Origin: Pseudaquabacterium pictum
Lineage (GTDB): Bacteria > Pseudomonadota > Gammaproteobacteria > Burkholderiales > Burkholderiaceae_C
Direction of reading: 5' to 3'
DNA length: 64,000 nt
Assembly: GCF_005403045.1 (NCBI RefSeq)
Contig: NZ_BJCL01000021.1
Span: 17,196-81,195, forward strand
Of the stretch, positions 31,475 to 50,510 are shown piece after piece. Both the position numbers and the translations under genes were made by a program. The first letter of the stretch is position 1; every line of letters starts with the position of its first letter. The notes beneath the pieces are model-generated. The model did not search any database, was not told where the DNA came from, and saw only the letters and a program-made list of their open reading frames with translations.

Positions 31475-31939
31475 ATGTCCGAACCTGCCTCCGGTTTCCC
31501 TGCCTCGGCGCCGCTGGTGGTGCTGGACACCAATGTGGTACTTGACCTGTGGCTGTTTGACGATGCCCGCAGCACGCCCCTGCGCCAGGCCCTGGATGCC
31601 GGTGCGCTGACCGCGCTGGTGACCGCACCGATGCTGGCCGAACTGGCCGATGTGCTGCAGCGGCCGTTCGCCCAGGGATGGCCGATCCCGCCCGCCGCGG
31701 CGCTGGCCAATCTGAAGACCTGCGCGCGGCTGGTTGAACCATCCCGGGCAGCTGGCCCGCCCGTCCCGCGCTGCACCGACCCGGACGACCAGAAGTTCAT
31801 CGATCTGGCCTGGCATTGGCCCGCGGCCTGGCTGGTCAGCCGTGACCGCGCCGTGCTGCGCCTGGCCAAACCGTCCCTGGCCCGCGGCCTGCGCATCGTC
31901 ACGCCGGAGCGCTGGGCCGCGTTGAACACGCCCGCCTGA
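31475..31939 (+). CDS. PIN-domain protein, orphan toxin-like
   Basis: A 154-residue PIN-domain protein of the COG1569 type (putative toxin-antitoxin PIN family), expected to be a Mg-dependent ribonuclease. The acidic residues are in place: LDTNVVLDLW near the N-terminus, LAELADVL in the middle and TDPDDQKFIDLAW, then SRDR, at the end. No antitoxin gene accompanies it. It is divergent from rpsL and convergent with rpoC, between two essential operons; the rpoC terminator begins four bases after its stop. Confidence 0.82.
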   Translation: MSEPASGFPASAPLVVLDTNVVLDLWLFDDARSTPLRQALDAGALTALVTAPMLAELADVLQRPFAQGWPIPPAAALANLKTCARLVEPSRAAGPPVPRCTDPDDQKFIDLAWHWPAAWLVSRDRAVLRLAKPSLARGLRIVTPERWAALNTPA

Positions 31940-31942
31940 CAA

Positions 31943-31968
31943 GAAAAAAGGCGGCCGAAGCCGCCTCT
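31943..31968 (-). terminator. Terminator of the rpoBC operon
   Basis: On the minus strand GAGGCGGC / GCCGCC with a TTCG tetraloop is followed by six T, 40 bases after rpoC. It may also act weakly for the convergent PIN gene. Confidence 0.9.
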
Positions 31969-32008
31969 TGCATCGCACCGGGCCACCACCTGCGCGGTGG
32001 CCGGGGCA

Positions 32009-36235
<4,227 letters not shown>

Positions 36236-36260
36236 GTGTTTCTCCTTGGCTCGTCCGGGT

Positions 36261-40385
<4,125 letters not shown>

Positions 40386-40565
40386 GGATACTCCGTTTCG
40401 ATGACGCGCGCCAGGGCCCGGGCGCACGTCTCGTCGGCGACTGGCACCGGGCGCACAGATTGGGGCGCGGCATGGTGCGCGCCCAAACGGCCCGAAGCTT
40501 GGTGGCTGGCCACTACCAGCCGCTGGCGGACAACCCCGGCGTTGCACCGGAGTCCGACCAAACTG

Positions 40566-40590
40566 GTTCTCTGCAGTCGGTTCAGAGAAC
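40566..40590 (-). other. Inverted repeat in the rplL-rpoB spacer
   Basis: GTTCTCTG and CAGAGAAC form a perfect 8-bp stem with a 9-base loop. It lies midway in the 330-base spacer, where E. coli has an RNase III site and attenuator. A processing role is only inferred. Apart from this and the hairpin at 40666-40698 I see no gene in 40386-40715. Confidence 0.45.
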
Positions 40591-40665
40591 ACTCGAAAAA
40601 GCCCGACAGGATAACCCGGAAGGCACTTTCAGGTGTTCTGAAGGACGACAAGCCCTTCAAATGCC

Positions 40666-40698
40666 AAAGGCTGGCGGGCCCCGGAGGGCCTGCCAGCC
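40666..40698 (-). terminator. Attenuator-like hairpin after rplL
   Basis: On the minus strand GGCTGGC-A-GGCCC pairs with GGGCC-C-GCCAGCC around a 4-base loop and is followed by only TTT. It begins 18 bases after the rplL stop. The short T-run suggests partial termination, which would lower rpoBC relative to rplJL, as in E. coli. Confidence 0.62.
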
Positions 40699-40715
40699 TC
40701 GGCAGCGGAGGTGAA

Positions 40716-41093
40716 TTACTTCACTTCGGCCTTGGCACCAGCGTCGACCAGCTTCTTCAGCGCGGCTTCGGCGTCGGCCTTGGACACGGCTTCCTTCACG
40801 TTCTTCGGGGCGCCGTCGACCAGGTCCTTGGCTTCCTTCAGGCCCAGGCCCGTCAGTTCGCGCACGGCCTTGATGACCGACACCTTCTGGGCGCCGGCGT
40901 CGAGCAGCACGACGTTGAATTCGGTCTTCTCTTCCACCGCGGCGGCGGCGGCGCCACCACCACCGGCGGCCGGGGCGGCCATGGCGGCGGCGGACACACC
41001 GAACTTCTCTTCGATGGCCTTGACCAGGTCGTTGAGTTCCATCACGGACATGCTGTCCATGGCGGCCAGGAATGCGTCTTTATCGAATGCCAT
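40716..41093 (-). CDS. rplL: 50S ribosomal protein L7/L12
   Basis: L7/L12, 125 residues, the stalk protein that recruits translation GTPases. The N-terminal dimerisation domain ([20 protein letters not shown]) is followed by an Ala/Gly hinge at about 38-55 and the C-terminal factor-binding domain ([35 protein letters not shown]). It lies 43 bases after rplJ and before the attenuator-like hairpin. Confidence 0.99.
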   Translation of the reverse strand: MAFDKDAFLAAMDSMSVMELNDLVKAIEEKFGVSAAAMAAPAAGGGGAAAAAVEEKTEFNVVLLDAGAQKVSVIKAVRELTGLGLKEAKDLVDGAPKNVKEAVSKADAEAALKKLVDAGAKAEVK

Positions 41094-41136
41094 TTGTTTC
41101 TCGATTCAGGAAAGTTGGATTGGGTCGGTTGGATCG

Positions 41137-41667
41137 TCAGGCTGCGGCAGGCGCCTCGGCCGGGGCTTCCGCTTCGGCCGGGCCGGCCTTCTGCGTGGCG
41201 ACAGCACCCAGCACCACGGCCAGTCGCTGGATCGGCGACTTCAGCAGGCCAGCCACCTGGGCGATCAGCACTTCGCGGCTGGGGATGGACGCCAGGGCCT
41301 TGACCCCGTCAGCGTTCAGTGCCTTGCCGGCGTAGGCGCCGCCCTTGACGATCAGCTTGTCGTTGCCCTTGGCAAAGTCGGAGATGACTTTGGCCGCGGC
41401 GACAGCGTCTTCGGAAAAGCCGTAGATCAGCGGGCCGACCATGCCTTCCGATGCCACCTCGAACGGGGTGCCGGCAACGGCGCGGCGAGCAAGCGTGTTC
41501 TTCAGAACATGAAGATACACACCCTTCTCGCGCGCGTCCTTGCGCAGCTTGTTCAGGTGTTCAACGGTGAGGCCACGGTACTCGGCCAGCGCGAGGGTCT
41601 GGGACTTGGCGGCTTGCGCCGACACGTCCGCGACCACGGCCGCCTTCTCGTTGCGATTGAGACTCAA
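41137..41667 (-). CDS. rplJ: 50S ribosomal protein L10
   Basis: L10, 176 residues, base of the L7/L12 stalk and, in E. coli, the repressor of its own mRNA. The start is a TTG at 41667 with GGAG six bases upstream ([20 protein letters not shown] follows). [20 protein letters not shown] and [15 protein letters not shown] are conserved. The C-terminal L12-binding helix ends in an Ala/Glu-rich tail. The 343-base spacer upstream is the likely L10-binding leader. Confidence 0.98.
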   Translation of the reverse strand: MSLNRNEKAAVVADVSAQAAKSQTLALAEYRGLTVEHLNKLRKDAREKGVYLHVLKNTLARRAVAGTPFEVASEGMVGPLIYGFSEDAVAAAKVISDFAKGNDKLIVKGGAYAGKALNADGVKALASIPSREVLIAQVAGLLKSPIQRLAVVLGAVATQKAGPAEAEAPAEAPAAA

Positions 41668-42010
41668 GGTCTGCTCCTCACATATCAGCGCCGTTGGCCT
41701 TGCGGGCGCAAGGCGTCCCGGCGCACCCGGGTTGCAGCGACCAAACCTTCCAGCATCCGAACCGCCAGGGTTGGCACCCCGGCGACCCCTTCAACTTTCA
41801 GGCGGGACCGCCATCTGCGCTGGCCAACCACCGCGGGCCTGGCGGCCCGGGTGGCTGATTAAGGTGCCTTGCGGCGCCGCCAACGGTCTTGGATGGCCTG
41901 GGACCGGCTTGCACCGGCCTCAGCCCACCAATCTCATGCCCTGACGCCAGACACGCGGCAGGGAGTTGTCTTTGGCCGGCCACCCCGCGAGGCGACCGGG
42001 CAGCAGCCGA
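41668..42010 (-). promoter_or_regulatory. rplJ leader region
   Basis: This 343-base gap between rplA and rplJ holds no gene. A long imperfect stem (CCACC..GGGCC with GGCCC..GGTGG, 41828-41854) lies about 170 bases before the rplJ start, and the GC-rich remainder can form further stems. The place matches the L10-leader of other bacteria, where L10(L12)4 binds; I cannot identify the kink-turn by eye. No convincing promoter was found. Confidence 0.5.
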
Positions 42011-42709
42011 TCAGGCCGCGGTCAGCGATTGCAGGTCAACCCGCACGCCCACGCCCATCGTCGACGAGACCGCCACCTTGCGCAGGTAGACGCCCTTGCT
42101 CGATGCCGGCTTGGCCTTGCTCAGCGCGTCGAGCAGCGCAGCCAGGTTGCCCTTGAGCTTGTCGCTGTCGAACGAACGGCGGCCGATGGTGCCGTGGATG
42201 ATGCCGGCCTTGTCGACGCGGAACTGCACCTGGCCGGCCTTGGCGTTGCGCACGGCCTGGGCCACATCGGGGGTGACGGTGCCGACCTTCGGGTTGGGCA
42301 TCAGGCCGCGCGGGCCCAGGATCTGGCCCAGGGTACCGACGATGCGCATGGTGTCCGGCGAGGCGATCACCACGTCGAAGTTCAGGTTGCCGCCCTTGAT
42401 CTCGGCAGCCAGGTCGTCCATGCCGACGATGTCGGCGCCGGCGGCCTTGGCTTCCTCGGCCTTGGCGCCCTGGGCGAACACCGCCACGCGCTTGGTCTTA
42501 CCGGTGCCGTTGGGCAGCACGACGGCGCCACGCACCACCTGGTCGGACTTCTTGGCATCGATGCCCAGCTGCACGGCCACGTCGATGGACTCATCGAACT
42601 TGGCGGTGGCGCATTCCTTGACGATGCCGATCGCGTCGTCGAAGGTGTAGAGCTTCAGCGAATCGACCTTGCCGGCAACCGCCTTCTCACGCTTGGTTTG
42701 CTTGGCCAT
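42011..42709 (-). CDS. rplA: 50S ribosomal protein L1
   Basis: L1, 232 residues, the mobile L1 stalk protein; in E. coli it represses rplK-rplA translation. [38 protein letters not shown] and [20 protein letters not shown] are diagnostic. The start lies one base after the rplK stop, indicating coupled translation. Confidence 0.99.
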   Translation of the reverse strand: MAKQTKREKAVAGKVDSLKLYTFDDAIGIVKECATAKFDESIDVAVQLGIDAKKSDQVVRGAVVLPNGTGKTKRVAVFAQGAKAEEAKAAGADIVGMDDLAAEIKGGNLNFDVVIASPDTMRIVGTLGQILGPRGLMPNPKVGTVTPDVAQAVRNAKAGQVQFRVDKAGIIHGTIGRRSFDSDKLKGNLAALLDALSKAKPASSKGVYLRKVAVSSTMGVGVRVDLQSLTAA

Positions 42710-42710
42710 G

Positions 42711-43142
42711 TCAGACCCCTTCCACGATGAGGCCCATCGAGCGGGCCGAGCCAGCGATCGTCTTCACGGCCGCGTCCATGTCGGCAGCGGTGAGGTCCTT
42801 GACCTTGATCTTGGCGATCTCTTCCAGCTGCTCGCGGGTGATCTTGCCCACCTTGTCCAGGTGCGCACGGCCGGAGCCCTTCTCGATCTTGGCGGCCTTC
42901 TTCAGCAGCACGGTCGCCGGGGGCGACTTCAGCACGAAGGTGAACGACTTGTCGGCGTAGGCGGTGATCACCACGGGCAGCTTCAGACCGGGCTCGACGC
43001 CCTGCGTCTGGGCGTTGAACGCCTTGCAGAACTCCATGATGTTCAGGCCGCGCTGGCCGAGCGCCGGGCCGATCGGGGGCGAAGGATTGGCCTTGCCCGC
43101 CGGAACTTGCAGCTTGATGAAGCCGACGATCTTCTTTGCCAT
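42711..43142 (-). CDS. rplK: 50S ribosomal protein L11
   Basis: L11, 143 residues, part of the GTPase-associated centre and required for RelA activation. The N-terminal proline-rich [20 protein letters not shown], the thiostrepton-contact region, and the C-terminal rRNA-binding segment ([20 protein letters not shown]) are intact. It lies 101 bases downstream of nusG. Confidence 0.99.
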   Translation of the reverse strand: MAKKIVGFIKLQVPAGKANPSPPIGPALGQRGLNIMEFCKAFNAQTQGVEPGLKLPVVITAYADKSFTFVLKSPPATVLLKKAAKIEKGSGRAHLDKVGKITREQLEEIAKIKVKDLTAADMDAAVKTIAGSARSMGLIVEGV

Positions 43143-43243
43143 GAGAGGCTCCTCGAGTTCAAGCGGCCGCCGGAGCGGCCTCCTCGTCTATCGACCCTGC
43201 AGAGACCCGCGCGCCGGGGTCGGGGCAGCGCGCGGCAGAAAAT

Positions 43244-43834
43244 TCAGACCTTCTCGACCTGCGCGAAGTCCAGCTCCACACCGGTGGCCCGGCCGAAAAT
43301 GGTGACCGAGACCTTGACCTTGGACTTCTCGTAGTTCACTTCCTCGACGGCGCCGTTGAAGTCGGTGAACGGGCCTTCCTTGACGCGGACCATCTCGCCG
43401 ATCATCCATTCCACCTTCGGACGCGGCTTCTCCAGACCTTCCTGCATCTGGTTGACGATCTTCATCACTTCGGACTCGGAGATCGGCGCAGGCTTGTTCT
43501 TGGCGCCACCGACAAAGCCGGTGACCTTGCTGGTGTGCTTGACCAGGTGCCAGGACTCGTCGTCCATCAGCATCTCGACCAGCACGTAGCCAGGGAAGAA
43601 GCGGCGCTCGGTGACCGACTTCTTGCCGTTCTTCAGCTCGATGACTTCCTCGGTGGGCACCAGGATGCGGCCGAACTTGTCATGCATGCCCGCGCGCTCG
43701 ATGCGCTCGCGGATGTTGCGTTCGACCGCCTTCTCCATGCCGGAGTAGGCATGCACCACGTACCAGCGCAGCGGCGATGCCGGTGCGGCGGGAGCCGGCT
43801 CAGCCGGTGCGGCCTCGGGAATCAGTTCGCTCAT
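43244..43834 (-). CDS. nusG: Transcription termination/antitermination protein NusG
   Basis: NusG, 196 residues, links RNA polymerase to Rho or the ribosome. An unconserved Ala/Pro N-terminal tail of about 20 residues precedes [20 protein letters not shown]. The NGN domain ends at about 130 ([10 protein letters not shown]), and the C-terminal KOW domain has [20 protein letters not shown]. It lies between secE (39 bases) and rplK. Confidence 0.98.
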   Translation of the reverse strand: MSELIPEAAPAEPAPAAPASPLRWYVVHAYSGMEKAVERNIRERIERAGMHDKFGRILVPTEEVIELKNGKKSVTERRFFPGYVLVEMLMDDESWHLVKHTSKVTGFVGGAKNKPAPISESEVMKIVNQMQEGLEKPRPKVEWMIGEMVRVKEGPFTDFNGAVEEVNYEKSKVKVSVTIFGRATGVELDFAQVEKV

Positions 43835-43873
43835 GCGTCAATGCCTTTCGGTGCGCGCGCGTCGGTGTGCACG

Positions 43874-44263
43874 TCAGCGCTTCCAGCCCAGGATCAGGTC
43901 GTACAGCACCCATTCCAGCGTCTTGTCGGTCAGGAACAGGAACAGCGCCATCACCACCACGAACGCAAACACGTAGCCGGTCATCTGCATCGCCTCTTTG
44001 CGGGTGGGCCAGACGACCTTCTTGGTCTCCTTCACCGCGTCGCGACCGAAGGCGATCAGCTGCTTGCCGGTCTCGGACGTGAAGAAGGTGGCCACGGCAG
44101 CGGCCAGCAGCACCAGCAGGGCCAGCACCCGCAGCCACAGATCCTGCTTGCCCAGCAGGTAGTAGGCCACGACGCCACCCACCAGCAGCACGGCCGCAGC
44201 GGCCAGCTTGGCCTTGTCCGCGCCCGTGGAAACCGTTTCGATCTGCGTGTTGCTGGTGGCCAT
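43874..44263 (-). CDS. secE: Preprotein translocase subunit SecE
   Basis: SecE, 129 residues, the clamp of the SecYEG translocon. Three membrane segments are visible (about 19-37, 43-61 and 95-115), as in the E. coli-type long SecE. The conserved cytoplasmic amphipathic helix with KETKKVVWPTRKEAMQMT precedes the last segment. It lies between tRNA-Trp (159 bases) and nusG in the usual order. Confidence 0.97.
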   Translation of the reverse strand: MATSNTQIETVSTGADKAKLAAAAVLLVGGVVAYYLLGKQDLWLRVLALLVLLAAAVATFFTSETGKQLIAFGRDAVKETKKVVWPTRKEAMQMTGYVFAFVVVMALFLFLTDKTLEWVLYDLILGWKR

Positions 44264-44422
44264 GGATGTGCTTCAGTGCCCGCCGCCACCGGGCCGGTGC
44301 GCCTGGCGGAACGGGGCTCCCATCAAGCGCCAAGGCCCGCCGGGCTTTGGGAGCCTGCGGGCCGAGCCGTTGCGGGCCGGTTGGTCAGTGTGCGCCTGGT
44401 GTTGCGCGCTGCGGTTCGTGCG

Positions 44423-44498
44423 TGGCAGGGGCAGAGGGAATCGAACCCCCAACCTTCGGTTTTGGAGACCGACGCTCTGCCAATTGAGCTATACCCCT
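44423..44498 (-). tRNA. tRNA-Trp (CCA)
   Basis: A 76-nt cloverleaf with loop CTCCAAA (anticodon CCA), acceptor AGGGGTA / TGCCCCT with encoded CCA, and T-arm GGTTCGATTC. It lies 19 bases after tufB and before secE, the conserved tRNA-tuf-secE layout, so it is cut out of the same transcript. Confidence 0.97.
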
Positions 44499-44517
44499 GC
44501 GGCTCGAACCCTTGCAA

Positions 44518-45708
<1,191 letters not shown>

Positions 45709-45761
45709 GTTGCGCGCTCCTCGCGATCAAACAGGAATGACTGAAAACGTCAGGAAAGATT

Positions 45762-45836
45762 TGGTGCCCTTGGCGGGAATCGGACCCGCGACCTCCCCCT
45801 TACCAAGGGGGTGCTCTACCACTGAGCCACAAGGGC
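45762..45836 (-). tRNA. tRNA-Thr (GGT)
   Basis: A 75-nt cloverleaf with loop CTTGGTA (anticodon GGT), acceptor GCCCTTG / CAAGGGC, discriminator A and encoded CCA. It lies 53 bases upstream of tufB in the Tyr-Gly-Thr-tufB array. Confidence 0.97.
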
Positions 45837-45917
45837 ATCGACACAGGCCTGGACTGACTGGCAACCCAGGCCGGTGCCGACACAGCACCAACTTCTTCTA
45901 CACCACCACCCGAACGC

Positions 45918-45991
45918 TGGAGCGGGAAGCGGGAATCGAACCCGCGTCATTAGCTTGGAAGGCTAAGGTTCTACCATTGAACTACTCCCGC
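45918..45991 (-). tRNA. tRNA-Gly (TCC)
   Basis: A 74-nt cloverleaf with loop CTTCCAA (anticodon TCC), acceptor GCGGGAG / TTCCCGC, and encoded CCA. Second gene of the tRNA array. Confidence 0.97.
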
Positions 45992-46097
45992 GACGTGACG
46001 CCATCGGTTGCCATCGCTGGCACCCGACCCGTCGCCGGTCTTGTCGCCTGCTGCCAGCCAGCGTTCACGCCAGCAACAGACCATCAAAAATTCGCCT

Positions 46098-46183
46098 TGG
46101 TGGAGGAGGCTGGATTCGAACCAGCGTAGGCGTAAGCCAACAGATTTACAGTCTGCCCCCTTTAGCCACTCGGGCACCCCTCC
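46098..46183 (-). tRNA. tRNA-Tyr (GTA)
   Basis: An 86-nt class II tRNA with a long variable arm, loop CTGTAAA (anticodon GTA), acceptor GGAGGGG / CCTCCTCC and encoded CCA. It is the first gene of the tRNA-tufB operon, 14 bases after the -10 box of its promoter. Confidence 0.97.
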
Positions 46184-46197
46184 GCGGCGAACTCGGG

Positions 46198-46227
46198 ACT
46201 ATAGCAGAACTCGCGGCGAAAGCACAA
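46198..46227 (-). promoter_or_regulatory. Promoter of the tRNA-tufB-secE-nusG operon
   Basis: Minus-strand -10 TATAGT (46198-46203) with an upstream TGC extended element, 18-base spacer, -35 TTGTGC (46222-46227). The GC-rich CCCG discriminator just after the -10 is typical of stringently controlled stable-RNA promoters. It lies in the 71-base gap between ung and tRNA-Tyr. Confidence 0.78.
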
Positions 46228-46254
46228 ATGGCGCGCTGCGATGGTGGCGCCATG

Positions 46255-47022
46255 TCAGGCCGACCAGTCGATGGCGCGCCCCCCTCGGGCCAACAGGAAG
46301 TCCCGCACCTGGGTGAAATGCCCGCAGCCGATGAACGGCACCGGCGGCCGGCGCGCCGACAGCGGCGACGGATGGTTGGCCTGCAGCACCAGATGCCGGC
46401 CACTGCCGGCCGCTTGGATCAACCCGGCCTTGGCCTGGGCGAAGGCGCCCCACAGCAGGTAGACCTTGTCGCCAGGATCGCTGGCGGTGGCCTGGATCAG
46501 CGCATCGGTCAGGGCCTCCCAGCCCTGGCCGGCATGGGCGGCGGGCTGGCCATCCTCCACCGTCAGCACGGTGTTGAGCAGCAGCACGCCCTGGCGCGCC
46601 CAGCCGGCCAGGTGGCCATTCGGCGGATGCGGCACGCCCAGGCTGCGGGAAATCTCGCCCAGGATGTTGCGCAGGCTGGGTGGCGGCTTGACACCGGCCG
46701 GCACCGAGAAACACAGCCCTTCGGCCTGGCCGGCGCCGTGGTACGGATCCTGGCCCAGCAGCACCACCCGCACCGCGGCGCGTGGTGTCAGCGCCAAGGC
46801 GCGCAGCGGCGCGGCGGGATAGATGCAGGCGCCGGCGGCCTGCCGTTCGGCCATGAAGGCCTGCAAGCGCTGGCCGTCGGGGGACGCCTGCCAGGTCCGG
46901 ACCACCGGCGCCCAGTCGGCGGGCACCTGGGCCAGCACCTCCGCCAGCGGTTGCAGCAGTTGGTTGACCGCCGGCTCGGGCGGGAACAGCGCGGCGCTGC
47001 CGCCGGTCGACGTGGCGGCCAC
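46255..47022 (-). CDS. ung: Uracil-DNA glycosylase (family 1)
   Basis: Removes uracil from DNA at the start of base-excision repair. The 255-residue protein has the water-activating motif GQDPYHG (Asp92) and the minor-groove motif HPSPLSARR (His217), with the KPPPSLRNI loop and LLLNTVLTVE between them. An N-terminal extension of about 30 residues is variable. It lies 6 bases after trpC and may share its transcript. Confidence 0.97.
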   Translation of the reverse strand: MAATSTGGSAALFPPEPAVNQLLQPLAEVLAQVPADWAPVVRTWQASPDGQRLQAFMAERQAAGACIYPAAPLRALALTPRAAVRVVLLGQDPYHGAGQAEGLCFSVPAGVKPPPSLRNILGEISRSLGVPHPPNGHLAGWARQGVLLLNTVLTVEDGQPAAHAGQGWEALTDALIQATASDPGDKVYLLWGAFAQAKAGLIQAAGSGRHLVLQANHPSPLSARRPPVPFIGCGHFTQVRDFLLARGGRAIDWSA

Positions 47023-47028
47023 CGCGGC

Positions 47029-47817
47029 TCAGCCGAACACCGCGGCCAGCGCGGCGCCGGGGTCGTCGGCGCGCATGAAGGTCTCGCCGACCAGGAAGGC
47101 CTGCACGTTGGCGGCGCGCATGCGCTGCACGTCGGCACTGCCGCCAATGCCCGACTCGGTGACCAGCAGGCGATCGGCCGGCACGCGGGGCAACAGGCCG
47201 AGCGTGGTGTCCAGCGTGACCTCGAAGGTCTTCAGGTTGCGGTTGTTGATGCCCAGCAGCGGCGTCTTCAGACGCAGCGCCCGGTCGAGCTCGTCGCCGT
47301 CGTGCACCTCCACCAGCACGTCCATGCCGAGCTGGAGCGCGCAGGCCTCCAGCTCGGCCATCTGCGCATCCGACAGGCAGGCAGCGATCAGCAGGATGCA
47401 GTCGGCACCCATGGCCCGGGCTTCCAGCACCTGGTAGGGGTCGACCATGAAATCCTTGCGCAGCGCCGGCAGCGGGCAGGCGGCGCGGGCCTGGCGCAGG
47501 TAGTCGGCATGGCCCTGGAAGAAGGACTCATCGGTCAGCACGCTGAGGCAGGCCGCGCCGTGGCGGGCGTACGTGGCGGCGATGTCGGCAGGCACGAAGT
47601 GTTCGCGGATCACGCCCTTGCTGGGGCTGGCCTTCTTGATCTCGGCGATCACCGCCGGCTGGCCGGCCGCCACCTTGGCGCGCAGTGCCGCCGCAAAGCC
47701 ACGCGGCGCAGCCTGCGCAGCGGCCTGCTCCCGCAGCGCCGCCTCGCCCACACGTGCGCGGGCGGCCGCCACTTCCTGCCATTTGACGGCGACGATCTGG
47801 TCGAGGATGTTGCTCAT
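47029..47817 (-). CDS. trpC: Indole-3-glycerol phosphate synthase
   Basis: Closes the indole ring in tryptophan synthesis. TrpC, 262 residues, TIM barrel. It starts [60 protein letters not shown] with the catalytic Lys, [11 protein letters not shown] and the phosphate-binding [15 protein letters not shown] are all conserved. The start overlaps the trpD stop (ATGA). Confidence 0.98.
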   Translation of the reverse strand: MSNILDQIVAVKWQEVAAARARVGEAALREQAAAQAAPRGFAAALRAKVAAGQPAVIAEIKKASPSKGVIREHFVPADIAATYARHGAACLSVLTDESFFQGHADYLRQARAACPLPALRKDFMVDPYQVLEARAMGADCILLIAACLSDAQMAELEACALQLGMDVLVEVHDGDELDRALRLKTPLLGINNRNLKTFEVTLDTTLGLLPRVPADRLLVTESGIGGSADVQRMRAANVQAFLVGETFMRADDPGAALAAVFG

Positions 47818-48848
47818 GACGCAGCCAGCGCCTTGCTGCGGTCGACGAAGTGGTGCAACCGGGCCAGCGCCTGGCCGGATTCCAGCGCCTGGCGCGCCAG
47901 GGCCACGCCGTCGACCATGCTGGCGGCCACGTTGGCGGCGTACAGCGCCACGCCGGCGTTCAGGATGACGATGTCGCGCGCCGGGCCGGGCTCGTTGTTC
48001 AACACGGCCATCAGCAGCGCCTTGCTTTGCGCCACCGTCTCCACCTTCAGCGAGCGGCCGCTGGCCATGGTCAGGCCGAAATCCTCGGGGTGGATCTCGT
48101 ACTCGCGGATGCCGCCGTCCTTGTACTCGCCCACCATCGTGGCCGCGCCCAGCGAGACCTCGTCCATGCCGTCGCGGCCGTAGACCACCACCGCATGTTC
48201 GGCGCCCAGGCGCTGCAGCGCGCGCACCTGGATGCCCACCAGATCGGGGTGGAACACACCCATCAGGATGTTGGGCGCATCGGCCGGGTTGGTCAGCGGG
48301 CCCAGGATGTTGAAGATCGTGCGCACGCCCAGCTCACGCCGCACCGGGCCCACGTTCTTCATCGCCGGGTGGTGGTTGGGCGCGAACATGAAGCCGATGC
48401 CGGTGTCGGCGATGCAGCGGGCGATGGCCGCCGGCGTCAGCGTCATCGGCACGCCCAGGGCTTCCAGCACATCGGCGCTGCCGCTCTTGCTGCTGACGCT
48501 GCGGTTGCCGTGCTTGCTGACCCGCGCGCCGGCCGCCGCCGCCACGAACATGCTGCAAGTGCTGATGTTGAAGGTGTGCGAGCCATCGCCACCGGTGCCG
48601 ACGATGTCGACCAGGTGCGTGCGGTCGGCCACGTCGACCTTGGTGGAGAACTCGCGCATCACCTGCGCGGCGGCGGTGATCTCGCCGATGGTCTCCTTCT
48701 TGACGCGCAGGCCGGTGAGCAGCGCCGCCATCATCACCGGCGACATCTCGCCGCCCATGATGCGGCGCATCAGCGCCAGCATCTCGTCGTGGAAGATCTC
48801 GCGGTGCTCGATGGCGCGGGTCAGGGCTTCGGTGTCGGTGATGGGCAT
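47814..48848 (-). CDS. trpD: Anthranilate phosphoribosyltransferase
   Basis: Transfers phosphoribose from PRPP to anthranilate. TrpD, 344 residues. [18 protein letters not shown] is the PRPP loop, [20 protein letters not shown] the anthranilate site, and [20 protein letters not shown] the characteristic hinge. It is translationally coupled to trpC and separated by 24 bases from the threonine aldolase gene. Confidence 0.98.
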   Translation of the reverse strand: MPITDTEALTRAIEHREIFHDEMLALMRRIMGGEMSPVMMAALLTGLRVKKETIGEITAAAQVMREFSTKVDVADRTHLVDIVGTGGDGSHTFNISTCSMFVAAAAGARVSKHGNRSVSSKSGSADVLEALGVPMTLTPAAIARCIADTGIGFMFAPNHHPAMKNVGPVRRELGVRTIFNILGPLTNPADAPNILMGVFHPDLVGIQVRALQRLGAEHAVVVYGRDGMDEVSLGAATMVGEYKDGGIREYEIHPEDFGLTMASGRSLKVETVAQSKALLMAVLNNEPGPARDIVILNAGVALYAANVAASMVDGVALARQALESGQALARLHHFVDRSKALAAS

Positions 48849-48872
48849 GGGGTCAACCTTGGTGTTCGACGA

Positions 48873-49907
48873 TCACTGCAGGGCGCCGCGCAGCACCTGC
48901 ACGGCCTGGTCGATCTGGGCGGTGGTCACATCGAGGTGGGTGACCAGGCGCAGCCGCTGGGCACCGGTCAGCAGCACGCCCTGGGCTGCGGCGCGGCGCA
49001 CCGCGGCCGCGCCGTCGATGGGCGGGGCCAGATCGAGGAAGACGATGTTGGTGTCCGGCGCCACCACCGCCACGCCGGGCAGGCCGGCCAGGCCCTCGGC
49101 CAGGCGGCGCGCGTTGGCATGGTCGTCGGCCAGGCGATCCACATGGTGGGTCAGCGCATGGTCGGCCGCGGCGGCCAGCACGCCGGCCTGGCGCAGGCCG
49201 CCGCCCAGCATCTTGCGGTGGCGGCGGGCGCGGTGAATCAGGTCAGCCGACCCAACCAGGGCCGAGCCCACCGGCGCGCCCAGGCCCTTGCTGAAGCAGA
49301 CCGACACGCTGTCATACAGCCCGGCGATGGCCCGCGCGGCGGCGACCGCATCGCCGCCGTGCTGCGGCGCGCACGCCACTGCGGCGTTGAACAGCCGGGC
49401 GCCGTCCAGATGGGTGGCCAGGCCGTGCTGGCGCGCCAGTGCCGTGGCCTGCTGCTGCCAGTCCATCGGCATCACCCGGCCGCCGATGGTGTTCTCCAGC
49501 GCCAGCAGCCGGGTGCGGGCGAAGTGCAGGTCGTCGGGCTTGATCGCTGCGGCAATGTCGGCCAGCGCCAGCGTGCCGTCGGCCTGGTGGGCGATGGGCT
49601 GGGGCTGGATGCTGCCCAGCACCGCCGCGCCGCCGCCTTCGTACTTGTAGGTGTGGGCGTGCTGGCCGACGAGGTATTCATCGCCGCGGCCACAGTGGGC
49701 CATCAGCGCGCACAGGTTGCTCTGCGTGCCGCTGGGCATGAACAGCGCGGCTTCCTTGCCCAGCAGCGCGGCAATGCGGTCCTGCAACGCGTTGACCGCC
49801 GGGTCGTCACCGAAGACATCGTCGCCCACCTCGGCCGCCGCCATGGCGGCGCGCATGGCCGGCGTGGGGCGGGTGACGGTGTCGCTGCGCAGGTCGATCA
49901 CGGTCAT
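48873..49907 (-). CDS. ltaE: Low-specificity L-threonine aldolase
   Basis: PLP-dependent enzyme that cleaves L-threonine or allo-threonine to glycine and acetaldehyde. The 344-residue protein starts at ATG 49907, chosen over an upstream TTG because GGAGG lies eight bases before it. [16 protein letters not shown] at the N-terminus, [20 protein letters not shown] (Asp and Arg of the PLP site) and [10 protein letters not shown] (Schiff-base Lys near residue 200) are diagnostic. It sits between trpG and trpD, same strand, 17 and 24 bases from each, so it is cotranscribed with tryptophan genes; no metabolic need for this is obvious. Confidence 0.92.
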   Translation of the reverse strand: MTVIDLRSDTVTRPTPAMRAAMAAAEVGDDVFGDDPAVNALQDRIAALLGKEAALFMPSGTQSNLCALMAHCGRGDEYLVGQHAHTYKYEGGGAAVLGSIQPQPIAHQADGTLALADIAAAIKPDDLHFARTRLLALENTIGGRVMPMDWQQQATALARQHGLATHLDGARLFNAAVACAPQHGGDAVAAARAIAGLYDSVSVCFSKGLGAPVGSALVGSADLIHRARRHRKMLGGGLRQAGVLAAAADHALTHHVDRLADDHANARRLAEGLAGLPGVAVVAPDTNIVFLDLAPPIDGAAAVRRAAAQGVLLTGAQRLRLVTHLDVTTAQIDQAVQVLRGALQ

Positions 49908-49924
49908 GGCGTCAGCCTCCGGGC

Positions 49925-50509
49925 TCAACGGCCGAGGTTCAGGAAGTTGCGCAGCATCGCATGGCCGTGTTCCGACAGGATCGATTCCGGATGGAACTGC
50001 ACACCTTCCAGCGGCGTGTCGGTGCCGGCCAGGTCGCGGTGGCGCACGCCCATGATCTCGCCGTCCTCGCTGGTGCTGGTGACGACCAGCGCCTTCGGGC
50101 AGGTGGCGCGCTCGATCACCAGCGAGTGGTAGCGGATCACGCTGAAGGCCTTGGGCAGGCCCAGGTACACGCCCTGCTGGTCGGTGGTCAGCGTGCTGGC
50201 CTTGCCGTGCATCTGCTGCTGGGCGCGGATGATGTGGCCGCCCAGCGCCGCGCCGATGCTCTGGTGGCCCAGGCAGACGCCCAGGATGGGCAGCTTGCCG
50301 ATGAGCTCACGCACCGCCGGCACACACACACCGGCCTCGGCGGGAGAACACGGCCCTGGCGACAGCACCAGGTGGCTGGGCTGCAGCGCCGCGATCTCGG
50401 CCGGGGTGATGGCGTCGTTGCGGATCACCTTGACCTCTTGCCCCAGCTCACCGAAGTACTGGACCAGGTTGAAGGTGAAGCTGTCGTAGTTGTCGATCAT
50501 GAGCAGCAT
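49925..50509 (-). CDS. trpG: Anthranilate synthase glutamine amidotransferase subunit
   Basis: Class I glutaminase subunit supplying ammonia to TrpE, 194 residues. It starts [20 protein letters not shown]; the nucleophile is Cys79 in [11 protein letters not shown] and the catalytic His-Glu pair is in GVQFHPESI. It may also serve p-aminobenzoate synthesis as in many bacteria. Its start lies one base after trpE. Confidence 0.96.
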   Translation of the reverse strand: MLLMIDNYDSFTFNLVQYFGELGQEVKVIRNDAITPAEIAALQPSHLVLSPGPCSPAEAGVCVPAVRELIGKLPILGVCLGHQSIGAALGGHIIRAQQQMHGKASTLTTDQQGVYLGLPKAFSVIRYHSLVIERATCPKALVVTSTSEDGEIMGVRHRDLAGTDTPLEGVQFHPESILSEHGHAMLRNFLNLGR

Positions 50510-50510
50510 G

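Noticed and set aside
40386..40592. N-terminal extension of rpoB
   Set aside because: The 69 extra residues are not RpoB-like and the internal ATG has a good GGAG site.
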